The position numbers were made by a program, and so were the translations under genes. Positions 1 to 6,878 of a stretch of 58,269 nt of DNA are shown here, one piece after another (position 1 is the stretch's first letter; each line of letters begins with the position of its first letter). Source of the stretch: an uncultured bacterium (GTDB lineage: Bacteria; Pseudomonadota; Gammaproteobacteria; Burkholderiales; Burkholderiaceae_E); assembly GCA_903907905.1 (NCBI GenBank), contig CAIVPX010000020.1:1-58269 (forward strand), in the 5' to 3' direction. The notes beneath the pieces are model-generated. The model made no database searches. It was not told the origin of the DNA and saw nothing but the letters and a program-made list of their open reading frames with translations.

Positions 1-372
1 AAGTTGGGACATGCGCGCCCCAGGGTGGGCAGCACCGGGAGGCGTCGCATGGTGGGCGGGCAAGGACGGCGTTGCATGGTGGGCGGGCAAGGACGGCGCG
101 ACAGGCGAGTAAGAGGGCTGCCCCGGCTCGGCCGGGCGATACCGATGATCGCCGCGCTCATGACCCGCGAGCATCCGACGCTGGTGGGCTTCACGAATTT
201 CGCTGCGCAGACGCTCACGCTCATCACCATCGAGCGCCCCGGGAGGTACCTGAGCGAACACTGCGCGCCCAGCATCCAGGGCGGGGAGCCCCATGACAAC
301 GATGCACGCCAGCGCCCCCCCCGCCAGGTGGCGGATGAGCCGACGCAACTGAACCGGAGCGCGCGAAGTCAT
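1..372 (-). CDS. Putative secreted protein with Pro/Ala/His tandem repeats, 3' end cut by the window edge
   Basis: An open frame starts at ATG 372-370 and runs off the window without a stop, giving at least 124 residues. The N-terminus has Arg residues, then a hydrophobic stretch (about residues 17-33) and an Ala-rich end, as in a Sec signal peptide. A charged segment follows (about 46-66, rich in Glu and Arg, containing DERERLR and REAHQRR) that could be helical. After it comes a Pro/His-rich region with two copies of the nine-residue unit PSLPAHHAT. It diverges from the OmpR-like gene with about 120 bp between the starts. Small secreted proteins with a similar charged helix are, from memory, common beside ompR-type genes in Burkholderiales. 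No function is assigned. Open frame, signal peptide and divergent position support the call, but the opposite frame is also open here. Confidence 0.5.
   Translation of the reverse strand, partial: MTSRAPVQLRRLIRHLAGGALACIVVMGLPALDAGRAVFAQVPPGALDGDERERLRSEIREAHQRRMLAGHERGDHRYRPAEPGQPSYSPVAPSLPAHHATPSLPAHHATPPGAAHPGARMSQL
41..94. repeat. Two tandem copies of a 27-bp repeat
   Basis: Positions 41-67 and 68-94 are identical apart from one base (C/T at 46/73). 27 is a multiple of three, so the repeat encodes a nine-residue unit (PSLPAHHAT) twice in the minus-strand secreted protein. Such in-frame units change in copy number by slippage or recombination without breaking the frame. Confidence 0.8.
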
Positions 373-494
373 CCGCCTATTGTAGGGTCAGTCACGCCGA
401 GGCGCCGTCCAGCCCTCGTTAAACCCTGTAACAGTCGGTAATCCGGGCCCACGTCGATTGCCCATGCAGGGCGAGCTGCGGCTATGATCACCGG

Positions 495-1217
495 ATGAGC
501 GCGCCGAATCGAAAAAAGATCCTGATCGTCGACGACGACCCCCGGTTGCGGGACCTGCTGCGCCGTTATCTGGGTGACAACCAGTTCGACGTCAGCCTTG
601 CGCACGACGGTGCCTCGATGCAAAGGCTCATGCAGCGAGAATCCTTCGACCTGCTCATCCTCGATCTGATGCTGCCCGGCGAAGACGGTCTCGCCCTGCT
701 TCGCCGCCTGAGGGGCCAGAACGACCGCACCCCGGTCGTGATGCTGACCGCGAAGGGGGATGACGTCGACCGGATCATCGGCCTCGAAGTGGGCGCAGAC
801 GACTACCTTGCCAAGCCCTTCAATCCGCGCGAACTCCTGGCACGCATCAACGCGGTGCTCCGGCGGGCACCGCCGCCCGAGGTACCCGGCGGGCCGGGCG
901 CTGCTGGCGAGGAAGTTCGATTCGGCCCCTTCGTGCTCAGCCTAGGCAGCCGCCAGTTGCGCCGCAATGACGAACCCATTGCCCTCACGACCAGCGAGTT
1001 CGCGGTACTGAAAGTGCTCGCGCAACACGCGCGGCACCCTTTGTCTCGCGACAAGCTCATGTCACTCGCCCGCGGTCGCGAGTATGGCGCCTTCGACCGC
1101 AGCCTCGACGTTCAGGTCTCGCGCTTGCGAAAGATTCTCGAAACTGACCCCCAGCAGCCTCGTTACATTCAGACGGTCTGGGGCGTCGGCTACGTGTTCG
1201 TGCCAGACGGTGACTGA
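495..1217 (+). CDS. ompR: OmpR-family response regulator
   Basis: 240 residues, the normal length for an OmpR/PhoB-type regulator. The receiver domain (about 7-120) has the acidic pair D13/D14, phosphoacceptor D57 in LDLMLPGEDG, T85 in MLTAKG and K107 in YLAKPF. A Pro/Gly-rich linker (about 124-138) leads to a winged-helix DNA-binding domain (about 139-236) ending with the typical VWGVGYVF strand. The histidine kinase gene follows with an 8-bp overlap if that gene starts at GTG 1210, so the two are co-translated and very probably partners. In proteobacteria OmpR with EnvZ responds to osmolarity or acid and controls porins. Which signal applies here cannot be read from the sequence. The ribosome site before ATG 495 is weak. 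Family assignment is certain; the symbol rests on the EnvZ-like partner and overall resemblance. Confidence 0.9.
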   Translation: MSAPNRKKILIVDDDPRLRDLLRRYLGDNQFDVSLAHDGASMQRLMQRESFDLLILDLMLPGEDGLALLRRLRGQNDRTPVVMLTAKGDDVDRIIGLEVGADDYLAKPFNPRELLARINAVLRRAPPPEVPGGPGAAGEEVRFGPFVLSLGSRQLRRNDEPIALTTSEFAVLKVLAQHARHPLSRDKLMSLARGREYGAFDRSLDVQVSRLRKILETDPQQPRYIQTVWGVGYVFVPDGD

Positions 1218-2637
1218 GCCCGTGCGTCAAGGGCCGCCCACAAGGCTGTCGCAAAGCCTTCGTGCTGCCCTCGGCGCCATCGGTGCCGGCTATTTTTGGC
1301 GCACGTTCGCGCTGTTTGCCGGGCTTATCCTGGTCAGCGTGGTCGCCATTTTCGCGTCCTATCGGGCGCTGGAGCGTGCGCCCCCCGAGCAACGACTCGC
1401 CTGGGAAATCGCCTCGGCTGTCAACCTGACCCGCTCCGCTCTCATCGGATCAGACCCAGGCCGGCGCCTGCTCATGCTTGAAGAGCTTGCGCGCCAGGAA
1501 GAGGTGCGGGTCTTGCCGCTGGAGCCCACCGACCGGGTCGACGACCGCCATAAAAACGAGCGACTGCAGGCCTTGGAATTGCGATTGAGGCAATTACTGA
1601 GCGAGACGACGGTCGTGGCCGGTCGGGTCAATGGTGAGGACGGCGTCTGGGTGAGCTTTGACATGGCGGGAGACGGCTATTGGCTGCTGCTGCCCTCCCG
1701 GCGGGCCGATCGCCAGATCGACCCGGCACTCGGCATGATTCTCCTGGTCGCCGCCTTGCTGGCCATGGCCGGCGCCCTGGCGATCTCGTGGCTCGTTGAC
1801 CGACCACTCTCCAAGCTGTCGCGCGCCATTGCGGCACTCAGCCGAGGCGAAGAACCACCCCCGCTCAGAGAGACGGGCCCGCCGCAGTTGGCCAGCGCCA
1901 ACCGTCAGTTCAACCTCATGGCGCGTGAATTGGCAGCGCTCGAAGACGACCGCGCCCTGGCGCTAGCAGGCATCTCGCACGATCTGCGCAGCCCGCTGAC
2001 TCGATTGCGGATGGAGGTCGAATTGGCTTGCATCGACGCCAACCAACGTGAGTTGATGGTGGAAGACATCGAGCGCATTGACGCCATCGTCGGTCAATTC
2101 ATCGACTTCGCGCGAATCAACCAGGCCCCCAAGGCTCGAGCGGTCGACGCGGGCAAACTGCTGCAACAACTCGCTGAGGCGTATGGCCCTGTCACGGGCG
2201 GCAGTGACCTCAAGGTTGAGTCGTCCATCGAGTCGCCCCTGCTCTGGCAGGGTGACCCGACCGATCTGGAGAGGGCGGTTGGCAACCTCATTGACAACGC
2301 TCTGCGTCACGGTCGCTCGGGCCATGTACCGAACAGCCTGGTTCGCCTCAGTGCGCAACGCGATCCCCGCGGCATCGCCGTTAGCATCCGCGACTACGGG
2401 CCAGGCATTCCTGCCCATCAACTCGATGAGGCGCTCCGACCCTTTTCCCGACTGGACCCGGCGCGCAGCGAGCGGGGAGGAAGTGAGCCCGGCACTGGGC
2501 TGGGGCTGGCTATCGTCGTCCGCCTGGCTCGCCGCTACGGCGGCGGCCTGCGATTGACCAACGCGCCCGAGGGCGGATTGCTCGCCAGCCTGACGCTGCC
2601 CGACTGGCCGCCCCCCCCCCTGGCGCACCAGGCCTGA
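1210..2637 (+). CDS. envZ: EnvZ-like sensor histidine kinase
   Basis: 475 residues from GTG 1210; GTG 1222 is an alternative and no ATG fits. One membrane helix at about 28-50 and a second at about 174-197 enclose a periplasmic sensor domain of about 120 residues. A HAMP domain follows (starting DRPLSKLSRAI), then the dimerisation/phosphoacceptor helix with H257 in GISHDLRSPLTRLR, then the ATPase domain with N box (NLIDNALRHG, about 359), G1 box (RDYGPGIP) and G2 box (GTGLGLAIV). This is the EnvZ layout: autophosphorylation at H257 and transfer to D57 of the upstream regulator. The start overlaps the regulator's end by 8 bp. The last codons contain a run of ten C, so strand slippage there would change only the C-terminal tail. 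Confidence 0.88.
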   Translation: MTEPVRQGPPTRLSQSLRAALGAIGAGYFWRTFALFAGLILVSVVAIFASYRALERAPPEQRLAWEIASAVNLTRSALIGSDPGRRLLMLEELARQEEVRVLPLEPTDRVDDRHKNERLQALELRLRQLLSETTVVAGRVNGEDGVWVSFDMAGDGYWLLLPSRRADRQIDPALGMILLVAALLAMAGALAISWLVDRPLSKLSRAIAALSRGEEPPPLRETGPPQLASANRQFNLMARELAALEDDRALALAGISHDLRSPLTRLRMEVELACIDANQRELMVEDIERIDAIVGQFIDFARINQAPKARAVDAGKLLQQLAEAYGPVTGGSDLKVESSIESPLLWQGDPTDLERAVGNLIDNALRHGRSGHVPNSLVRLSAQRDPRGIAVSIRDYGPGIPAHQLDEALRPFSRLDPARSERGGSEPGTGLGLAIVVRLARRYGGGLRLTNAPEGGLLASLTLPDWPPPPLAHQA

Positions 2638-2705
2638 ACCCTCGGCCTGCGCAGGCTGCGCCAGTCGCGATAGGCGACAACAATCAATCGGATTTGAAAA
2701 GTCAA

Positions 2706-2735
2706 TTGGATCGGGTAATCGCCTGCTGATACAGT
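2706..2735 (+). promoter_or_regulatory. Possible sigma70 promoter for the rubrerythrin gene
   Basis: TTGGAT (2706-2711) and TACAGT (2730-2735) are separated by 18 bp, about 90 bp upstream of the rubrerythrin start, in a stretch less GC-rich than its surroundings. The elements match the consensus only partly, and an overlapping alternative (TTGAAA 2694, TAATCG 2716) also exists. Start-site mapping would decide. Confidence 0.35.
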
Positions 2736-2826
2736 CGGCCGAGGTTGTCAGCGGACTGAACGTCTTGCTGCTCGACCCAATTTGTTCACCCGAGCTTTCC
2801 ATCAATGCATTAAGCAGGAGATCGCC

Positions 2827-3246
2827 ATGCCCAGCCTCAAGGGTACGAAAACCCACCAGAACCTCAAGGATGCTTTCGCCGGAGAAAGCCAGGCCAACCG
2901 CCGCTACCTGTACTTCGCAAACAAGGCTGACGTCGAGGGTCACCCCGAAGTCGCCACGCTGTTCCGCTCCACCGCAGAAGGCGAGACGGGCCACGCACAC
3001 GGCCACCTGGACTACCTCGCCGAAGTGGGCGACCCCGCGACCGATCTGCCGATCGGCGCCTCCGAACTGAACCTGAAAGCGGCGGTTGCCGGCGAGACGC
3101 ACGAGTACACCGACATGTACCCGGGCATGGCCAAGACCGCGCGAACGGAAGGTTTCGACGAAATCGCTGATTGGTTCGAAACGCTCGCCAAGGCCGAGCG
3201 CTCGCACGCCAACAAGTTCGCCAAGGCCCTCGAAACGCTGGCCTGA
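2827..3246 (+). CDS. Rubrerythrin (erythrin-type, lacking the rubredoxin domain)
   Basis: 139 residues from ATG 2827, chosen over an upstream ATG because AGGAG lies at 2816-2820 and the protein then begins at the usual family N-terminus. The four-helix ferritin-like domain shows the expected di-iron ligands: E20 in [11 protein letters not shown]53 and H56 in EGETGH, E90 and E93 in AGETHEY, E124 and H127 in AKAERSH. The C-terminal rubredoxin domain with two CxxC pairs, present in classical rubrerythrin, is missing. The family reduces hydrogen peroxide using electrons from rubredoxin or another Fe-S donor. Here the next gene encodes an Fe-S protein, which may supply electrons or act on the same stress. 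A rho-independent terminator follows about 60 bp downstream. Confidence 0.92.
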   Translation: MPSLKGTKTHQNLKDAFAGESQANRRYLYFANKADVEGHPEVATLFRSTAEGETGHAHGHLDYLAEVGDPATDLPIGASELNLKAAVAGETHEYTDMYPGMAKTARTEGFDEIADWFETLAKAERSHANKFAKALETLA

Positions 3247-3302
3247 TCGAAGGTCTGCCCCGGCTGCCGCCCCCGGCGGCGCTGGGCTGCCGACCGGGTG
3301 TC

Positions 3303-3333
3303 AGGGGGAGCGCAGGCTCCCCCTTTCATTTGG
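3303..3333 (+). terminator. Rho-independent terminator after the rubrerythrin gene
   Basis: A perfect 9-bp stem (AGGGGGAGC, 3303-3311, paired with 3316-3324) with loop GCAG is followed by TTTCATTT. It separates the rubrerythrin gene from the Fe-S protein gene, so read-through would be partial at most. Confidence 0.75.
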
Positions 3334-3386
3334 TCGGAGCTGTCTGTTTGCAGGTCGTACCAGTTTTATCGCGCAAGGAATCAAAC

Positions 3387-4742
3387 ATGTCCGTCAGAGA
3401 AGGATCTCTCGAGGCCCCCACCCGGCACCCGCTCGATTGGCTCAACCCCGACTTCTATGACGAAACGTCTGCGTTGGCCGAAATGGAGCGTGTCTTTGAC
3501 ATCTGCCATGGCTGCCGCCGCTGCGTGAGCCTTTGCAATGCCTTTCCCACCCTGTTCGATCTGGTGGATGAAAGCAGCACCGGCGAGGTCGATGGCGTCG
3601 ACAAGAAAGACTACTGGAAGGTCGTTGACCAGTGCTACCTGTGCGACGTCTGTTACCTCACCAAGTGCCCCTACGTCCCGCCCCATCCCTGGAATCTCGA
3701 CTTCCCCCACCTGATGCTTCGGGGCAAGGCGATCCAGTTCCGCGAGGGCACGCCGACCCGATTCAGAGATACCCAACTCGCCTCGACCGATCGCAACGGT
3801 ACCCTGGCGGGCATTCCCGTGGTGGTCAGGGCGGTGAACGCGCTGAGCCACAACAGCACCGTGCGGGGGCTGCTCGACAGCCAGCTCGGCGTGCACAAAG
3901 ACGCGTGGTTGCCCGAGTTCACCAGCCAGCAGTTTCGCAGCCACGCGGCCGCCTCCAAGCCGCATCCTGTGAAAGACGGCGCCCGGACTCCGGGCAAGGT
4001 CGCGATCTTCGCCACCTGCTACATCAATTACAACGAGCCTGGCATCGGCCATGATCTGGTCAAGGTGCTCGACCACAACGAGATCCCGCATGTTCTCGCC
4101 GAAAAGGAAGCCTGCTGCGGCATGCCCAAGCTCGAACTCGGCGACCTCGAAGGTGTGAAGGCCCTGAAGGAAAAGAACATTCCGATGCTGGCCCGGCTGG
4201 CAAGGGCGGGTTACGCGATTCTTGCGCCCATTCCGTCCTGCGGGCTAATGTTCAAGCAGGAACTGCCACTCATGTTTCCCGATGACGCCGATGTGATTGC
4301 GGTCCGCGACGCCATGTTCGACCCCTTCGAGTATCTGGTCGCCCGAGCCAAGGACGGGCTGCTCAAGACCGACTTCAAGGCCGAACTCGGTAACGTCTCC
4401 TATCACATCGCCTGTCACCTGCGGGTGCAGAACGTCGGCCAGAAGACCCGCGAGGTGCTGCAGATGGTGCCTGGTACACAGGTCAACACCGTGGAGCGGT
4501 GCTCGGGTCACGCGGGAACCTGGGGTGTCAAAAAGGAGTACCACGAGGTCGCCATGAAGATCGGTCGACCGGTATTCCGACAGATGGCCGAGCACCCGGC
4601 GGGCGAGACTCGCTGGATCGCATCCGACTGCCAGCTGGCCGGACACCATATCGAGCAGGGCATGCAGAACGCCGGCAAGGACGTCGAGGGCAAGCTCGCT
4701 CACCCCATCACCCTGATACGACTGGCCTACGGACTGGCTTGA
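3387..4742 (+). CDS. Two-cluster Fe-S protein with CCG domains (HdrD/GlpC-like)
   Basis: 451 residues from ATG 3387, preceded by AAGGAA; a longer in-frame reading would run into the rubrerythrin gene. Two [4Fe-4S]-type cysteine motifs lie near the N-terminus: C40, C43, C46, C50 and C83, C86, C89, C94, the last followed by Pro. C-terminal to them are two CCG-type segments, one with ACCGMPKLELGD and one with ACHLR followed by RCSGHAGTWG. These resemble the heterodisulfide-reductase subunit D/GlpC module that passes electrons or binds a catalytic cluster. No membrane helix is evident, so it is probably cytoplasmic or peripheral. It lies between a rubrerythrin and a DUF3501 gene, an arrangement I recall from many Burkholderiales. 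The substrate is unknown; an electron-transfer role beside rubrerythrin is an inference. Confidence 0.82.
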   Translation: MSVREGSLEAPTRHPLDWLNPDFYDETSALAEMERVFDICHGCRRCVSLCNAFPTLFDLVDESSTGEVDGVDKKDYWKVVDQCYLCDVCYLTKCPYVPPHPWNLDFPHLMLRGKAIQFREGTPTRFRDTQLASTDRNGTLAGIPVVVRAVNALSHNSTVRGLLDSQLGVHKDAWLPEFTSQQFRSHAAASKPHPVKDGARTPGKVAIFATCYINYNEPGIGHDLVKVLDHNEIPHVLAEKEACCGMPKLELGDLEGVKALKEKNIPMLARLARAGYAILAPIPSCGLMFKQELPLMFPDDADVIAVRDAMFDPFEYLVARAKDGLLKTDFKAELGNVSYHIACHLRVQNVGQKTREVLQMVPGTQVNTVERCSGHAGTWGVKKEYHEVAMKIGRPVFRQMAEHPAGETRWIASDCQLAGHHIEQGMQNAGKDVEGKLAHPITLIRLAYGLA

Positions 4743-4789
4743 ACCGCTTTCCTTTCCTCTCCTCTCCTCTTCCAACACGAGAAACCATC

Positions 4790-5374
4790 ATGCCCCAAGT
4801 GACACGCGACTCCCTGATGACGCTCGAGGCGTATTCCAAGGCCCGCCCCGACATTCGCCGCAAGGTGATCGAACACAAGAAGGCCCGCAAGGTGCATCTG
4901 GGCGATCACATCACCCTGCTGTTCGAGGATGAAACCACGGTTCGCTATCAGATCCAGGAGATGCTTCGCATCGAAAAGATCTTCGAGGAGGACGGGATCC
5001 AGCACGAGTTGGCCGCCTACAATCCGCTCATCCCTGACGGCCGCAACTTCAAAGCCACCATGCTCATCGAATACGAGGATGCAGCCATCCGTCGCCAGGA
5101 ACTCGGCAAGCTGATCGGTGTAGAAGACCGGGTCTGGGTGCAGGTCGAGGGCTCGCCAAAGGTTTACGCACTGGCTGACGAAGATATGGAACGTGAAAAC
5201 GACGAGAAAACCTCATCGGTGCATTTCCTGCGCTTCGAACTCAGCGACGACATGGCGGCTGCGCTCAAGTACGGCGTGTCGCTCGCTATCGGCGTTGACC
5301 ATCCCCACGCCACCTTTGCAGTCGCGCCCGTTGCGGCAGCGACCCGTGAGGCACTGGCGGCCGACCTGCGTTGA
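4790..5374 (+). CDS. DUF3501 family protein
   Basis: 194 residues from ATG 4790. The 47-bp gap after the Fe-S protein gene is an almost pure pyrimidine tract (CCTTTCCTCTCC repeats) followed by GAGAAACC, with no strong Shine-Dalgarno site. The protein is soluble and acidic, with no Cys motif or signal peptide. Its N-terminal half (DHITLLFEDETTVRYQIQEM, HELAAYNPLIPDGRNFKATM) matches my memory of DUF3501, a family of unknown function almost always encoded next to this Fe-S protein. A chaperone, assembly or regulatory partner of the Fe-S protein is plausible but unproven. The gene ends one base short of the convergent GNAT-like gene. Confidence 0.8.
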   Translation: MPQVTRDSLMTLEAYSKARPDIRRKVIEHKKARKVHLGDHITLLFEDETTVRYQIQEMLRIEKIFEEDGIQHELAAYNPLIPDGRNFKATMLIEYEDAAIRRQELGKLIGVEDRVWVQVEGSPKVYALADEDMERENDEKTSSVHFLRFELSDDMAAALKYGVSLAIGVDHPHATFAVAPVAAATREALAADLR

Positions 5375-5375
5375 G

Positions 5376-5654
5376 CTAGGTCTCGAGGAGGGACTCAAGC
5401 TCAGGATGACGGCGGGCCCAGGCTCTGACGTATGAGCAAGTGGGCCTGACCGTCCGTCCATGGTCGCGGGCATGGTCGAACACGGCCCTGACCAGCTTTG
5501 ACGCCAGCCCTTTGCCCTCGAGCGCGGCGGGTACCTCTGTGTGAAATACGTTCATGCACGCGCCCTCGAGGCGATAGTCAGCCCGGCATAACTGACCCTC
5601 GACCACCAGTTCGAATCGGGCCCGATCCGCGTTGTGGTGAACCTGCTCAGTCAT
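5376..5654 (-). CDS. GNAT-like small N-acetyltransferase domain protein (YjdJ/COG2388 type)
   Basis: 92 residues, the whole length of the small single-domain acetyltransferase-like group. The motif [22 protein letters not shown] contains the acetyl-CoA pyrophosphate-binding loop expected for GNAT folds, and [17 protein letters not shown] is the typical end of this subfamily, where a Cys-Ser-Tyr precedes the last helix. Its start codon overlaps the end of ispF by 8 bp, so it is the last gene of an ispD-ispF-GNAT unit. It is convergent with the DUF3501 gene, with no terminator visible between them. The acyl acceptor is not known. Confidence 0.82.
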   Translation of the reverse strand: MTEQVHHNADRARFELVVEGQLCRADYRLEGACMNVFHTEVPAALEGKGLASKLVRAVFDHARDHGRTVRPTCSYVRAWARRHPELESLLET

Positions 5655-6150
5655 GGGCGCCCTCGCCCGGTCGGCTTGTTCGTACCATGGCCACAGCGTG
5701 TGCCGAGATGCCTTCGCCGCGCCCCTCGAAGCCCAGTCGCTCGGTGGTCTTGGCCTTGACGTTCACGAGATCGGGCGACAAACCGATCGACGCCGCCAGA
5801 CGCTCCCGCATCTGAGGGATGTGCGCGGCCAGACGGGGCGCCTGAGCAACCACCGTTGAATCCACATTCACGGGCTCGAACCCAGCCGCGCGCAGCCGAC
5901 GGCTGGTCTCCGCGAGTAACTGCAGGCTGTCGGCACCACGAAATCTCTCATCGGTGTCGGGGAAGTGACGGCCGATGTCCCCCAGGCCGGCAGCACCGAG
6001 CAGCGCGTCGGTGATGGCATGGGCGAGAACGTCCGCATCGGAATGACCGAGCAGCCCGTGGCTATGCTGCAGTTGGACGCCACCTAGGATTAGGGCGCGT
6101 CCCGGTACGAGTGCGTGGACATCGAAGCCCTGTCCGATTCGATACGTCAT
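5647..6150 (-). CDS. ispF: 2-C-methyl-D-erythritol 2,4-cyclodiphosphate synthase
   Basis: 167 residues from ATG 6150. Converts CDP-ME 2-phosphate to ME-cPP with loss of CMP in the MEP route to isoprenoids. The zinc ligands D10, H12 (GFDVHAL) and H44 ([10 protein letters not shown]) are present, as are IGRHFPDTD and the substrate motif [17 protein letters not shown] near the C-terminus. The start overlaps the ispD stop as ATGA (4 bp), so translation is coupled. ispD and ispF remain separate genes rather than fused. Confidence 0.96.
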   Translation of the reverse strand: MTYRIGQGFDVHALVPGRALILGGVQLQHSHGLLGHSDADVLAHAITDALLGAAGLGDIGRHFPDTDERFRGADSLQLLAETSRRLRAAGFEPVNVDSTVVAQAPRLAAHIPQMRERLAASIGLSPDLVNVKAKTTERLGFEGRGEGISAHAVAMVRTSRPGEGAHD

Positions 6151-6848
6151 GACCTGTCCTCCAGGAGCCGTTTCATCAGCTCGAGATCTGCTGCGGTGGT
6201 GACCTTGAAGTTGCCGCGCTCTCCCTCGACCAGACGAACCACGCCGCCGGCAGCCTCGATGGCCGACGCCTCGTCCGTCACCCCGGGGTGCTGCACCAGT
6301 GCGGTCCTCAGCGCTTGAACACGAAACATCTGCGGCGTCTGCGCGGCCCAAAGCAAGGAACGGTCAATGGTCTGGGCGACCTCGCTGCGGTCGGGGTGAG
6401 CCCGCTTGACGGTATCGGCGATCGGTAACGCCAGCAGGCCGCCCACATCATCCTGCGAAGCGAGGGCTCTGAGCCGCTCCAGTCCCTGGATTGTCAGCCC
6501 CGGGCGCGCCGCATCATGCACCAGTACCCAATCGGTCGGATTCGCTGCAACTTCGGCGGCCAGGCATTGCAAACCCGCCAGGACACTGTCACGTCGGGTT
6601 GCCCCGCCCTGACCGATGACCACAACACGCGCATGCCCGAAAAATAGCGGCGGGCCCCTGAGGTCGTCGGGCGCAACCACCACCACCACCTTCTCGATCC
6701 AGGGTGCCGACAGCAAGGCCGCCACCGAATGCTCGAGCATGGTGCTCCGGCCGATGAGGAGGTACTGCTTGGGAAGTGCCGCACCCAGCCGGCTGCCGCT
6801 ACCTCCGGCAGGCACAACGGCCCAGTATCGAGTGGGGGGTTCGAGCAT
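6147..6848 (-). CDS. ispD: 2-C-methyl-D-erythritol 4-phosphate cytidylyltransferase
   Basis: 233 residues, normal length. Transfers CMP from CTP to MEP, the step two before IspF. The nucleotide-binding loop [17 protein letters not shown] is intact with its Arg and Lys, and the motifs [15 protein letters not shown] and the region [12 protein letters not shown] match the family. Its start diverges from mfd, with only about 30 bp between the two probable starts, so their promoters must overlap or lie inside the neighbouring gene. Confidence 0.96.
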   Translation of the reverse strand: MLEPPTRYWAVVPAGGSGSRLGAALPKQYLLIGRSTMLEHSVAALLSAPWIEKVVVVVAPDDLRGPPLFFGHARVVVIGQGGATRRDSVLAGLQCLAAEVAANPTDWVLVHDAARPGLTIQGLERLRALASQDDVGGLLALPIADTVKRAHPDRSEVAQTIDRSLLWAAQTPQMFRVQALRTALVQHPGVTDEASAIEAAGGVVRLVEGERGNFKVTTAADLELMKRLLEDRS

Positions 6849-6878
6849 GCAATCGCCGCAAAAGCTAAAATTCTACGC

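Noticed and set aside
4-441. A 145-codon plus-strand frame at the window start
   Set aside because: Arg/Gly-rich with no signal or motif. The opposite strand gives a better protein with a signal peptide and a start divergent from ompR, although the choice is not certain.
1963-3207. A 414-codon minus-strand frame over envZ and rubrerythrin
   Set aside because: It crosses the ends of two well-supported genes and the space between them; composition is shadow-like.
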